From NCBI GenBank assembly GCA_950295325.1, contig OX485805.1:55204758-55268757 (forward strand): a stretch of 64,000 nt of DNA. Direction: 5' to 3'. Both the position numbers and the translations under genes were made by a program. Under the pieces are notes generated by a model. It saw only the letters and a list, made by a program, of their open reading frames with translations, was not told the origin of the DNA and did not search any database. Position 1 is the first letter of the stretch, and every line of letters starts with the position of its first letter. Below are positions 32,538 through 50,722 of this stretch, piece after piece. The DNA comes from Polytrichum commune (lineage: Eukaryota > Streptophyta > Polytrichopsida > Polytrichales > Polytrichaceae).

Positions 32538-34215
32538 TTTCCTCTCCTCTCACCCTTTCTAGCTTGCAACCTCTCTCTCTCTCTTCCGGAGTCCTTCTCT
32601 TCCGTCTAAGTGCCACAAAGTCCCGGCAAGCCCACTGCCGGTGACTGAAAAGTGCTGAGTCCCAGCAATCCAACTGCTGGCGGCTCGAAAGAAGGAACAC
32701 CTCACCACTCGTTCTCTCAACAGGTTGCCTTTTTCCAGAAAAGAGTGTGAGGGAGAAGGAAGGGACCCTTAAATATCCTTCCTCCCTCTTCCTTCCCCTG
32801 TTACCGTTCGGTTTAACGGAAAACGGTTACCAACCGTTTTCCGGCGGTTCCCACCAACGGTTTTACTAACATTTTCACCAACGGCTCTCTTTTCCCCCAA
32901 CCGCCATAAGGCCCGTTGTAACCGCCACTTCCGGGCCGTTGGGTAATCTTGGCGCGTCCGTCACTTGGTCCGGACCAAGGGTTTGGACCATGATTACATG
33001 GTCCGCCCATCCTATTTGACGGACCGGTCATAGTACTTATTTAGAGTCGTTTTACCGCACAAGGCGGGGTTAGACTACTCTATTTCCTAGTACCATTAAT
33101 TTTGTCCTAATAGACCCTATTATCCTCAGATAAGCAAGGTAAAATACAGAAATTGAATCCGTATTTCCGTATTTCCGTCTTTCCGTCGAATTTGGACTCC
33201 CACAGGGAACTCTAGGGAATGCTCGGCGAAGAGTATTGAAGTGGATGATCTCTCTTGGTGGGGTCCCAAGTCGAGCAAAGTCTTCGTTGGTGCGGTGCTC
33301 CTTTATGATGTCTCCACCTTTTTGTATCGCAACCGCTTCATGGATTGGGAATCCCATCCATATTTGTGAGACTATGTCGATGCTCGGAATTGGCTCCTTG
33401 GTTTTTATGCTTTGGGATTTGTGTAAGTTGTGGTTGGCCTTGGGTCCTCCGGCTTCACTTCTCCTCCTCTTTGCACTATGATTGTCGGATGTGGATGTAT
33501 TCCTTGGGCTCTTGTGTGATGTGTTGGGTGGTGTCATTTCGGCTAGATTGATAGTGTCAAATCGAAGTGCGGCGGCTTGGTTCGGAGCGGCGGTGAATTC
33601 ATCATTGGATATGGACAATCGGAGGGAGCTGCCCCCATGCTCGGGGGAGACATCGACTAATTGCATGTCGATGTCGATGTCATGAGATGGGGGGGCCTTC
33701 CCCTTCATAAGCATTGGTTGGCTTGCTTGTTGGGAGGCCTTCACTCCTTCGTCATCGCTGTAGTTGGTGATTAGTGCTCGTCTTCTCCCGCTGCTCCTGG
33801 TCTTGGTGAGCGGTGGGCTGCCGTTGGCCTCCTCCCTGTCTGCGCCGAGTCCCTGCTGGCCGATTCCGTCTCCTGCTATTGGGTGGCCTGTCAACCAGGA
33901 GCGTCGCTGTAGAGTCTTGCCTCCGATGCCTTTGGTGCCTGCTGCTTTGTCTGTGCTTAGGACCAAATCTTCGAGGGCGCCGCTGGTCGTTCGGTGGCTG
34001 CTGCTCATCTTGAGGTCTTCGGCGGCATCTCCTGTGTTGCTCTTGTGAGGGCCTTTGTTCGTGCTGTCTTTCTGTCTGCTACCTGTCTTGGCTTCGGCGC
34101 TGGTAGCGCTCCGGGTGGTCTTCTGTCTGGTTCGGAGGTCGATCTCTAGTCTCGGAACGGACACTGAGGTGAACTTGGGGGCGAGCTGCATGCTGGTAGC
34201 TTGGTGAGAGGCCAT

Positions 34216-36990
34216 GTTGGTGGAGCTGTTGCTGGTATGGATTGAGAGAAGGATGGGAAAATGTGCAGAGGGCTGGGGTTTTTGAAGGGGCAGGTTGAGG
34301 TGAGGATGGTGGATTTTTTGGGGAAGTGGAGCGCTCGGCGGGGTGAAAGTGAGATTTCTGCACAGCGTTGTGCCAGTGTTCGAGATCGTGGTTGGTAGGG
34401 TGGTGGTGTACAAGAATCTGATTTTGGGGGAAGTAGATTGGGATCTGTGGGGGTGGTGCAGAGTGCGAAGTGCAAGGGGGAATGTATCTAGGTTTGGATG
34501 GTAGTGTTCAGTTCGTAATGCAAGATTGAATGCGGGTCTGTGTAGGTAGTGGAGAGTGGGGGATGTTGGTTGGAATGTAGCTGGGTTTGGGCTTAGGTTT
34601 TGGTGCGGTGGGGAGGCAGAGAGTGGAAGTATGGGCATTGTGTCAGTGTGGGTGCATGTGTGCTGACTTTGCAGGGTGTGGGGTTGTCTGTAGGGTGAGG
34701 TGAGGGTGGGTTGGTGTTTACTGCGAGGTGGGGAGATCGTGTGTGAGGGTCTGTATGCTGCGAGATTGTGCAAGATTTGTGTTCGGTGGACTGTTCCTGA
34801 TATTGGAGTGTCGCGCACCTCTCCATGAGGAGTGCCCGAAACACCATGGGCATAAGGGGGACCCCGGAGTGACACCCGGGACTTGTGGCACCGTTGGTGA
34901 GAGGGCCCAAGTGATCCTAGTGTGGGTGAGGGCCCCGGGCGTTGGGAACGCCTCCCACCCACAAAGACTAGGAGGCACAAGGGTAAGACCATGAGTTATG
35001 CGTAGCTCATGGCGTGGTGATTCTAGAAAGCTCAAGAACACCTCAATCGGAGGTGTGAGCTAGGAGTTATGGCCATTTGAGTGGGCCGCTGTCCCGGGAC
35101 AGCGCCCTGGTACAGCAGTGCCTGGGAGTGATTCCCGGGACTGCCAAGGTTCAAACAGGCATAACTTCCTCAAGACTTGCCCGAATGGGGCAAGTGAGGA
35201 GTCCATCGGCATCTACGTGAAGCGTAGATGAAGATGGAGTGGTTGGTTGTTATGATCAGACATCATACAAGGAAGTTATGATGGTCTGAAGCTGCTGGGG
35301 GGTTCTAGGCCCAGCAGCTAAAGGAAAATGTCCACTTGGCCCCAACTCTTGGTAGAGAGACAAGAGGTTGGTTGACGGTGGGGTAGGGGCCCCGCGTGAA
35401 GTCCTAGAGGCTTATATGGGTGAGGTGGTGTGGCCTCACCCACCCGAGGCCAAACGGCAAGGCCTCCATGGGCATTGGCCCATTGTGAGGTCATAGTTGC
35501 CTAGTATGGTTCGGGTTGTTGTAGTGTTGCTCCGGCAATGCGATGATCAACATAGGATTGGACTTCCATGGATGGAAGTCCACATCGAAGAAACGAGTTA
35601 CGGATTAAGGGGTGAGTCCCGAAAGCAAAGTAGGAGGGTTGGTTTCCCTCCTATGAACTATAAGGTCCGGGGTAGGAGGAGCTAACCATTAGCATGGCGG
35701 AATGCGAATGGTTAGCGCTCGTAACCTTTGCTAAAATTGAAAATTGGCAAGATGGTCAAGGGGGCTAGCAAGGGTTGCGACATGGAGTGTGTTTTCGGCG
35801 GGATGGCTTTTGGGGGTTTAATGGATGGGTGAGGGTTTTGGCAATGGGTGCAGCTTTTAGGGGGTGTAGAGGTTTAGGTGGTGGCAGTCTTGGGATTCTT
35901 GGAGGGTTGCTAGCTGGGTGGGTTGGATTGCAGTGTTGTAGGGGGGATCTGTGTGGGGGTCTGTAGGTGGGGATCTGTGGGGTTCTGGTGAAGCTCGGCA
36001 GGCGGTGTTGAGTGCGGAGTTCATTGTGTGTGCACGCTGGTATGGGGAGGAGCGAGGAGTGGCGGCGGCGGTGACAGTGGGCTATTGAAGGTAAGTTTAT
36101 AGATAGTGCATTTTTGGATTTTGTGCTTTGCTTGGTGGTTGTGTTTGTTGTGTGGTAGGTGCAATTAATTTTGCTTACCCTGGTTTGTGTGGTGTGGTGG
36201 TGTGTGGGTGGCGATGGAGCTGTGGTGATGTGTGGAGCGAGTGTGTGCCTTGGAGGGGACCATTTGTGGTAGTGTAGTGGGTCGGTAGAGTATGAGAGGG
36301 TTGTGTGGGAACTTAGTGGGAATTTGTTGTGGGTGAGGGGCCCGTAGCCGCAGCTAAGAGGAGGTGTGTATACAGGGAGCAGGTGATAGTTACTCGGGGA
36401 AGAGAGTGTGAAGGTCATTGCTGGTTGTAGAGTGTGGTGTGTGCAAGCACACAAAATGATGGTGCTTAAGAGCACCCATGTTGTAAATAAGGGTGAAACC
36501 CTAAACTTGAAGGAGTGATATGTTGTTGATGCGCTTCTCCTTCCCTTGCCTGGATCTGGTTCCAAGTGTATGTTGTTGCTGTTCGCCCGACTTTGAATGC
36601 TTGTTGTTGTGGGTGAGACGTACTGTCGCCGGTGGATGGAAGCTAGGTTCAGTTTCTGTCGCCGAATTTGTTGTTCTTGCGCTCCTTGTGTGCTGCGCTG
36701 GTAATCTTCGATGCAACCTCGGTGGCTGTCTGCTGGGTTTCCACGATGGGAGTTGATTGCGCAGCTACTGTGTCTCTCGGCTGGGCTGCTTCGCAGGTGG
36801 TTTACTGTGTCGCTCCGCTGGTTTTTTGTTGTGTCTCCTCGTTTATCTTCTCTGCATCTTCGGTTGTTGGGTACGCCAGGGCATAGCTGCGGTGTTCCTC
36901 CTTGTTGAGTCTGTGCTCGGTGAGCGGGCAACCCTAACTGCGCACAGCGGCGCCGCGCTCCTCCCATGGCCGCAACCCCCCAATGTCCGT
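34216..36990 (-). other. 5' region of the LINE
   Basis: C-rich (minus strand) sequence upstream of ORF1, interrupted by a solo LTR at 34809-35782. Long minus-strand frames of Pro/His/Thr/Ser composition continue through it, probably from base composition. No domain is recognised. The junction with the ParB-like pseudogene lies between about 36960 and 37000 and cannot be set exactly. Confidence 0.45.
34809..35782. mobile_element. Solo LTR (974 bp) in the LINE 5' region
   Basis: Begins TGTCGCGCAC and ends GGTTGCGACA, flanked by the 5-bp duplication TGGAG (34804-34808, 35783-35787). It carries internal short palindromes such as TGTCCCGGGACA and no coding capacity. Confidence 0.8.
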
Positions 36991-37019
36991 CTTGTAAGTC
37001 CATTATCGGACTCGCACAC

Positions 37020-38023
37020 CTTGTAGTCGGCGACGGGAATAAGGTCCTTGAACTCCTCAAGCTTCATTTTCCCAAATGTTCAAATGCGGAGCAATTTGGC
37101 AAGGAGGTTGTCTTTAACATGGTCGTGCTCCGTGGACCTACAAAAAAAGAAGTTAGAGAGAAACAAAAGAAGAATAACATAGCAAACAAAAAACAAACAA
37201 GCAAACCAACAAAACAAAACTCACCAGTTGATGTCATTCATGGCATTAAGGAAGACGGCAGTGCAATTTCTTGGGTCCACGACAATACAATCAACGAAGA
37301 TATGCCAATCTTTGTCGAAGGAGTGATGCTTGGTAATGTGCCTCCACCAAGCTGTCAACCGATGGTTTCCCTCTCATACGAAAAACATCTTGCCGACAAG
37401 GTGAGCAAGGTCGGAATCATTTTGGAGCATGAAATCGAACTCCTCATTGGCCTCCTGCCAAAATGAACTCCAGGAGGCCCGAATGTCGTCGCAGACATGC
37501 AACACCTCATCAAGGTTGTTATACGGAGAGACGTACATGGCTCGGTCACCGTCACGGTAATCCATAACGAACTCATTTTGCAACTGAGCGACATCAACCT
37601 CGTTGATGGGCCGAACAAGAGGAAGACATCTCAAGCGACGCAATGGAATGGAGAAACGTGACTTAACAAGAGGTTTGAGTCGAACCCGTTGAATCACAGC
37701 ATTAGAGTCTTCTTTTTGCGATCTTCGAATCAAGAGCTCAGTCTCCTCTGGGTTGGACTCATCAAGAGGACGCAGCAAGTCTGGTGCAACAAGTGCATCA
37801 TTCTACAAGGTTAAACAAAAAATGATCAGGTAGACACCAAAAGAACAAATAACATAAAAGAAGTGGAGGCGATGTTTGAAAACCAAAATAAAAAAGGCAA
37901 GTCCTATGCATGAAATATTTCTTCACATAAAACATCAACTAATGTCCCAACTCCTACCACGGGAAGCTCCAATTGAACATTACGGTCCTCAGTCGAGGGC
38001 TCTTCTAATAGAATGAGATCCAT
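37020..38023 (-). pseudogene. Decayed ParB/Srx-like gene (copy B), cut by the LINE
   Basis: Exons 38023-37958 (ATG, 22 codons), 37802-37225 and 37137 to about 37020 join in phase. The core matches copy A: S-R-F-S-I-P-L, P-L-V-R-P, E-G-N-H-R-L-T-A-W, W-H-I-F-V-D-C-I. The next exon matches too (T-E-x-x-H-V-K, then K-D-L-I-P). Stops are TGA at 37374-37376, where copy A has Cys, and TGA at 37080-37082. The downstream exons are replaced by the LINE. It lies on the same strand as, and downstream of, the MULE copy B remnant, a different layout from locus A. Confidence 0.65.
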
Positions 38024-38661
38024 GGATTGTGATCTGTGAGCCAAATTTTTGGTCAATTAGTTTAACTATAGACATATAGCTAAGTCTTGGATGAAGTTCT
38101 CCAAGCGGATGGAAATAGTTGAACTATAGGCTAGGAAGTTGGTTATAACTATTAGCACGGCCATAGGCGGCATTAGTTAATTACTGAAACTATCGTCTTC
38201 TTCCCCGCCGAGCTAAGGGGGTTGGCGAGGAGGAGGAAGCCAGGCATTTCTTTTCATAATTTTGAGCGCATAGTTAAACTTATGGACTTGTCTCCCTCAT
38301 CACAGAGATTGTGAGAGGATAATCGTTAAACTATCTTCTAAGCAAAACTTAGTGATTGCCGCAGTGATTGCGGGACACTGTTTTCTATTGAAGCTTATTG
38401 TTATTTTGAATGTTGAGTCGATCGAATGGCCGAAGCCGAGGGAAGCTAGCATGTGAGCGTTGAGTGGTGAGCAATAAAATGACCAATAATAGGATTATAA
38501 AAGAAACTATTCCAATATAGTTTGATTATATATTATGAAAATAAAATTTTTGGCAAAAAAAATATTTAACTTGGCCCTATTACCATGGATTTTAGGAAGT
38601 TTTTTGATCCACGGTGATAGGTACTTTATTGAAATGTCTAGAACTTTATTGTGGCAAACAA
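38024..38661. other. Spacer between MULE copy B and ParB-like copy B
   Basis: No gene. On the minus strand it contains GCTCACCACTCAACGCTCAC (about 38450-38470), matching the probable MULE 3' terminal motif of locus A. A CT-rich stretch (about 38195-38250) may be the upstream region of the ParB-like copy. Confidence 0.35.
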
Positions 38662-40772
38662 CTATGTAGTTGGATCTACAGTTTGCACTACGTACATTTC
38701 ATATGGATATACACATATATTTCTATATATACAAAAATGACGAATAATTGCCTCATACAAACATGACATTTTGTTCCCAGATTGTTGCAGCCACTTGTTA
38801 TGTATTGTTTCTGCTAGGTTGCAAGTTGGCATCTCAGCTCGTTGATCCAAAGTCAGATCCTGTAATACATATTGAAAATATTTTTAGTTAAAAAAATGAA
38901 ATGACACAACAATTTCATCAACAGTAGAGGAGGGACATTTGTGTATTGGAAGAAACTTACAATGAGCATGTGACCTTCCCATTGTCTATATCGATAATGC
39001 CAAAACCCCAACCATTCCGACAAGTTGTACATGCCCTCCTCGGTGGTTGCCCCTGATGACAACCACTAGGCCCGTATCACATGGTATTTGATGTCGGCGT
39101 CCGCCAAACTCTTGGCGTTCTTGTAGTCTTTACAAAGTTGTTTGTGTTCATGCTGCAATGAAGGGCGGATGTGTTTTTGTGTTATTTTATCCAAATTGGC
39201 AGACCAATGGAAAAAACATGTACGCTCGCGACCCTCGAGAGGAACGGATGTGTCACCATCACCGTAAATCTTCCACATAACAATTCAATTTGCTTGGGCA
39301 CTATCCGCTATGAACCTTTTGAAATTGACATTGGGGACACCATTCTCCAGCATGACAACATTTAGATTTTTCCAAAAAATGGTCTGGGCCCGAGCATCCT
39401 CGGATTGCATATCACAACATGCTATTGTGAAAACCTTGCAATGTTTGTTGTCATACACGTGACACGCCATTGTAGTCCAGTCATGTAAATGCTTCACATA
39501 GTCAAACATGATCCACGAATTTTCCATGTCTCCTCCACATTGCATGCACTTCACCAAATCGACTCTGCTTCCAACAAGATCCACTGACATCTTGAACACA
39601 AAGACCTTATCTTTGGACTGCCCTAGAAACCGACTATCATGCACATATTTGAACCCAAAGTGATTTTTCAACGCCATGATGCTATCCAAGGACCCCATTC
39701 CACTACAAATAAAATGTTTCGAGCCCGCCACAAAGTTCCTACAGTTAGGGGAAGCCAAAGTGAAAAACGTATCCATTACCACCTCCAAGGATGCTCCATG
39801 AAGATGGTTTTTTTCTCCTGGGAAAGGACATTTGAGGATGTAATATGCCAAAAATTGTTTATTGGCAGCCATAACAATAGCTGAGTTTTTTGCAGTTGGA
39901 GTTTTAGCCACCTCATTTGCCACACACTGGTAAGCCATGTCTAATGATTCACGACACACTCCAATAGACACAGGGTGGTTGTGAACACCCAAGTGAATAC
40001 AAACACGGGACATGTTTGACGATTGTGAATAGACGTATATAATTTTTGCATAGCAAACATCAAGACATATGGGAGCGGCATGACAAACCTTGCATTGAAC
40101 GTTAGATTTCTCTGGTGGAATTGTACCGACCATGAAAGGAGTGGGTGTAATACCGATCAATTCGGTAGAGTTGCGAACTCCTCCATTTCGTGAAGGATAC
40201 TCACACGAGTCGTTAGGGCATTGGAGATGACCAACGCATGAAGACCTCCGGAAAGTCAAACCAAATTCATTTTGAATGTTTGTTATTTTGGTTCTACACC
40301 AAGCATGTCCATCATAAATCTTGTCCATGCCATCCATTGCCTTGTCGTAAGCATATGGATTTCCAGTCTTGATCGGTGACAAAATGAAAAGGACATCCCC
40401 ATTGAAAGAAGACGGCAAATACTTCACATCCTCTATAACAATGTTATCGAAGTCAATATTTGTGAGATCAGATTTGGATCTTCTACGATACTTGGTGATT
40501 TTGAGGGCTTCCAATATATGAACATTAGATATGGATGACGTAGGATGAATATGAGGTTTTCGAGAGTGTATATGTTGTTCAAGAATATTAAAGTTCAGTG
40601 GCTTGTGAGGAGAGGAGTCATTGCCATGCAGAGATTGTACAGAAGATGTAGAAGTAAAAAAACATGGAGATTGAAATGGATAAGAAGAAGTCCCTGCAAT
40701 GTCCAACACTTGGATGCTATCTTCATCTGAATCACTAAGGACCACTGTGAGCCTGAAGTTGTGTGCCCACAT
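38662..40772 (-). pseudogene. MULE-type transposase remnant (copy B)
   Basis: A paralogue of the transposase at 7775-15167, starting near 40772. It keeps Y-D-G-H-A-W, the Cys/His cluster, C-D-M-Q-S-E-D, A-D-S-A-Q, C-F-F-H-W and, after an intron (donor GTAAGT near 38957, acceptor TTACAG near 38863), N-L-A-E-T-I-H-N-K-W. Stops are TGA at 39285-39287 and TAG at 39066-39068, both where copy A has Trp. The coding part ends soon after the E-T-I-H block; the SWIM finger is missing. An S-D-S-D-E-D acidic motif after V-V-L near the N terminus is shared in kind with copy A. Confidence 0.72.
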
Positions 40773-42441
40773 GTGTGTTAACCTTAGAAATCAATAGAAT
40801 TTAGATCTTGAGTTTTATTTATTGTGAAAAAAACATAAAAAGATTGATGCTTTGGGTTTGGATTAGGATTAGGCGTTAAACTGGAAGAGTTAGCAATATG
40901 TAACTTATTGGGAAGAATTAGATTAGGAGGAATTGTGAGTGTAGAGTTAGATGTTGGTTATAAAGGCTGGGTTTTATTAATTGAATTAGATTATGCGGGT
41001 GTTAAAAATCCGGGTTAGCCCTATCCATTTAGGGAGGGGCACCGGTGGGTTAGGATAACCCTCGGAATTGAGGGTTAGGAAGGGAGACTGGGTTTTTCTG
41101 GTTGCTGGGTTTTTTTGAGCAGCGGCAGAAAGATGAGGAAGCAGAGCGCAGATGTTGCTCTGCCGCAAGGGAGAAGATTGAGTAGTACCAGGGGGCGGGG
41201 TGAGGTTAGCATTGGGAGGATTGTCGCATCAGCAGCAAGGGATTGAACACCGGAAGTAATCACGAAGCTAAGAGATTTTTTTCAAGCAGCTGTGGGTCAA
41301 GAATGAAGGGCTCTACTTGGCAGGAGGGTAATCCAAGAACCAATCTGGGTGGCACCCAAGTTGTCGCAACTGGAGCGAGTTTTGCTCAGCTGGATGAAGC
41401 TCGAACATTTGAAAAGGTCACTGATCATTCTGAAGGAATCTAGGACAAGACTTGAATGAACAAGAACAATGCTAATTGCTTCTACATGTGAACGATTGAA
41501 TTTAGAATCAATGGGATCTAGATGTAATGCGACTAACGGCTCACCCGACCTCAGATTGTCACGCGCCGACCAGATGACATTACAAAGCTAGGAACCCAGC
41601 AATCTTAGCGCACAGAGGGAGCGGCGGAGGAAAAGAGGCATTTTCGGCAATGCAACTAGGCAGGTCGGTGACAAGGGAGCTTTTGTGGCATCTGCCGAGG
41701 CTAAGGGAGAGGAGAATGTGCTTGCAGGAGCAATGGCGGGGAGGGGAAATCTCCTGAACTATGCGTTGGGTTTGGAGAGCTGGGAGCTGGGTGTGGAATT
41801 TCCCTGAATTTGGAAGGGTCTGATGATGTTGAGGCGAGGACGGATGCACGATCAGCACACCAGTGATGCTCTGGCAGCTGCAACCAGGTGCAACATTAGC
41901 CACTTTCGCCGACAAGCCACTTCCACCAAGGTCGCCTCTTTCTAATCCAGTGGGGAACTGTTGAATCAATTTACACTTAGCTACCACATTGCTGAATCTG
42001 GTGACATTCCCAGTGTTTGAACGGCCGCATAGGCAAGGCCTCCATTGTGAGGGGGAAGAGCGAACAGGTGGTCAAAGGATCCCAATGAGTTGAAAGGGTG
42101 AGCAGTTAGTGAAGGGGGTGGTAGTTGGATGGTTAGGATGTTAAGTGATAAATGCTTCTTAGGGATTAGGTAGGCAGTGGTTGGATTGAGTGGGGATTTA
42201 GGCTTGGTGTGGGTGTTGTGTTTTTGGTGGATGTTGTGAGTGGCAATGAGCACAAGTGCAAAAAATATTTATGAATACTAGGACCTTTTGTCAAATGAAT
42301 AAAAGCCTTGTGTTCAATATTCATATGGGTTGATCATTGGGGGCTTGGTCCCGTGGGCTAAGTGGGATCAACCGAGGTGTATGTGAGCTTTAGGCTCTCA
42401 CCCGGACTACAACGCATAAGGGTGGGAGTTTAGGCCTCACA
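40773..42441. other. No gene; probable repeat remnants
   Basis: No convincing coding region. Its right end (about 42380-42441) is an inverted relative of the start of the TGTGAGGCC element at 28312 and ends in GGCCTCACA. The other border and target-site duplication were not found. Confidence 0.35.
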
Positions 42442-42720
42442 TATATTAAAATTGTTTCCTAAGGAACAAAACTAACATTGTACAACAGAAAATTTGAAAG
42501 ATGGGAGAAAGAGAAACATGTATAAATGGTTGTTAAAATAACCACATATCTCATAGAATAATTTGAAATGGTCCTTCATGCCCTTCCCTATATTTGCACC
42601 TTTTTATATATATAAATTTAAAAGTAATGTTGTTGTTGTTGTTTTTTCAATCGGATAGGTATCACACTAATAAATGTATCTATTTAAAGAAATCATAAAT
42701 AATGAAGTCATCGACAAGTT

Positions 42721-42799
42721 CTTGTCTCCAAAGGCCTTTTGATGTTTAGACCTCTTTTTTTAACACCACTAAGGCTAGTGACGGGGCTTTGGAGACAAG
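42721..42799. repeat. Perfect-arm hairpin
   Basis: CTTGTCTCCAAAG (42721-42733) and its perfect complement CTTTGGAGACAAG (42787-42799) enclose 53 bases. It could be a MITE remnant. No target duplication is evident. Confidence 0.5.
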
Positions 42800-43136
42800 T
42801 ATAAATGAAGTTTTGTTGTTCTTAATTTAATTTATTGGTTTTTTGTTTTCTTAGAAAAGAAACCCTTAGTGAAACAACTTTATGAAACCTTATATTTATA
42901 TGAAAAGGCTAAACCAAAAAGATAAAAATAGAAGTATAATATTCTATCATTCTTTCATGTGTGATACGTCATAATCATCCCCCATAATCATGAAAATTTG
43001 ATGAAATCCTTAAGTTTTGAATGTGTGTTCCACATTGGGATAAAATTTCAAACATTATGGACCACATGTGGCTTCAAGTTAAACACTCCAATAATAGTTG
43101 TTGTTTCGGCTTTTTTGAAATTTATGAAAAAAAACC

Positions 43137-43381
43137 ATATTCGTTAATTTGAGACTTTCTGTTGTCTCAAATTAATATATGGATTACAACAACATGGTCT
43201 AATGTTTAGGTCGTCCTACCTAAACCATCTTGATATGAGTTCTTAATTGGGTTCTTGATATGAACACCCGCTTCAAAATATTTGCATTTTACAACATTCT
43301 CCAATATCTGTGTGATTTTATCCATGTTCTTATATTTGTAACTGTCTCAAAATGCCGAAAATTTCCCAAATTAACGAATAT
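43137..43381. repeat. MITE-like element with 14-bp inverted ends
   Basis: ATATTCGTTAATTT (43137-43150) pairs with AAATTAACGAATAT (43368-43381); the ~245-bp interior is AT-rich and non-coding. Confidence 0.4.
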
Positions 43382-43639
43382 AAGAACTCATGGTAGAACA
43401 TATAATGAGGATGAGATAACAAGCATGTAGTCGCAAGAGTACTCTACCCCAATATTATTTGGCCACATGACCAATTTTGGTTGGTTGTTTGACCAAGACC
43501 AAACTTTGGCTCATTTTAAAGACTGCTTTACATCAACAATCACTTGCCATTGGACTCCAATTGAAGAGTGAGATACTAAAACCATGTGTGCCTGGTTCTG
43601 GTTACTTGCCAAACTTTGGCCCATTGCAGAGACCACCCT

Positions 43640-43900
43640 TAAGTCTCTTCCCATAGGGCAAAGCCAACAGATACCATAATGATACATGTTTAAACGAGAT
43701 CGAATAAAGTCTTCAATTATGAACAACTACTCCACACTCAATAGTGAACACCATGAGAAGGGCCTGTGTATTTAGTTAAGAAATCAACGAACGCGCACTT
43801 CTGATAACCGTAATTAAACGAGGACAAGTTCAATTCTTCTAATATATCATCATAAATTTGCTATTGCAACACAACTTTGTGTTGTGTATATCTAATTGGT
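43640..43900 (-). repeat. Dispersed repeat, inverted partner of 63640-63870
   Basis: The reverse complement shares long runs with 63640-63870, including GTTGATTTCTTAACT and GTGTTCACTATTGAGTGT, with matching sequence before and after. Neither copy is coding. Confidence 0.6.
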
Positions 43901-44434
43901 CGAAGTTGAAGAACATGAAAAACGAACCGAAAAACACCCACATACCTTAGCGCCTAACTTAAAGCAAACTCCTAGGGTCCCAAAACTTTCTCTCAACCAA
44001 TTGAAGATTGCTCGGTTTTGGAGTTTCTTTGGAGTGTAAACCCACCCTAAAGGGTTAAAGCGCCGTTGTCGATGATGAGTCCGGTTTGTGGATGGGTAAG
44101 TTGCAAGGTGGCATCATTTGTGGCGCACGAGCCGATGAATGAAGCATCTGCGATGTGATTCTGTTGTCATTCCTTGCTGGCGTGAATTGCTGGCCCCCAC
44201 AACAACAATCTACACCATAACTTACACTCTGAATGTTTTCTGGGTGGATTGGATTTTGAGTAGATGAGCCTTGCGAATGCGAGGCTGGGCGAGGGGGAGT
44301 TCAAGCTTCAAAGTGCACACTTTCAGTTACAAGAGAGAATTGCAGGTGGATAACGTCGTGCAGCGAGGAAGAGATTGAAGCAGGGTTGGCGTGAAGGAAG
44401 ATTTGGAAGGTTTGGAAAGAAGGGGAGAAGCAAG

Positions 44435-50722
<6,288 letters not shown>

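Larger units (their letters stand above)
27260..33204 (-). mobile_element. 4.1-kb TG...CA element, copy 2, enlarged by an insertion
   Basis: TGTGGGA...TCCCACA ends are flanked by the perfect 5-bp duplication GGGAA (27255-27259, 33205-33209) inside LINE ORF1. It is collinear with copy 1 and visibly about 95 percent identical, except for a 1.8-kb insertion at 28312-30123. Removing it restores ORF1, confirming both borders. Confidence 0.85.
25824..34215 (-). pseudogene. LINE ORF1, split by the second 4.1-kb element
   Basis: ORF1 starts at ATG 34215 and runs in frame to 33205. It resumes exactly in frame at 27254 on the other side of the inserted element and ends at 25824, about 813 codons. The only internal stop is TGA at 26859-26861, at a site where Trp (TGG) would fit (V-E-K-*-F-E-L). 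The first 260 residues are Ser/Thr/Lys-rich and disordered. The C-terminal half holds two globular stretches (around F-H-V-T-I-R-F-D and G-W-C-H-I-Q-C-L) and ends in a coiled-coil segment near E-E-K-L-D-E-K. ORF1 proteins of LINEs bind the element's RNA. No CCHC knuckle is visible. Confidence 0.65.
15610..36990 (-). mobile_element. 3'-truncated LINE, host of four nested insertions
   Basis: A non-LTR retrotransposon on the minus strand, read from about 36990 down to 15610. Order: 5' region, ORF1 (from 34215), spacer, a frame with 2A-like boxes, APE endonuclease, reverse transcriptase to motif A. About 7 to 9 kb is LINE sequence; the rest is inserted elements at 16126-17529, 20825-24942, 27260-33204 and 34809-35782. 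It interrupts a ParB-like pseudogene near 36990 and abuts the MULE copy A terminus at 15610. The coding strand is strikingly G-poor and C-rich, so the plus strand is G/T-rich. Loss of the 3' half (no catalytic A/D-D box, no tail) is unlike ordinary 5' truncation and implies a later deletion. Confidence 0.8.

Noticed and set aside
34216-37060. Very long Pro/Ser/His frames upstream of LINE ORF1 as a gene
   Set aside because: They run through a solo LTR insertion and lack domains; explained by C-rich composition.
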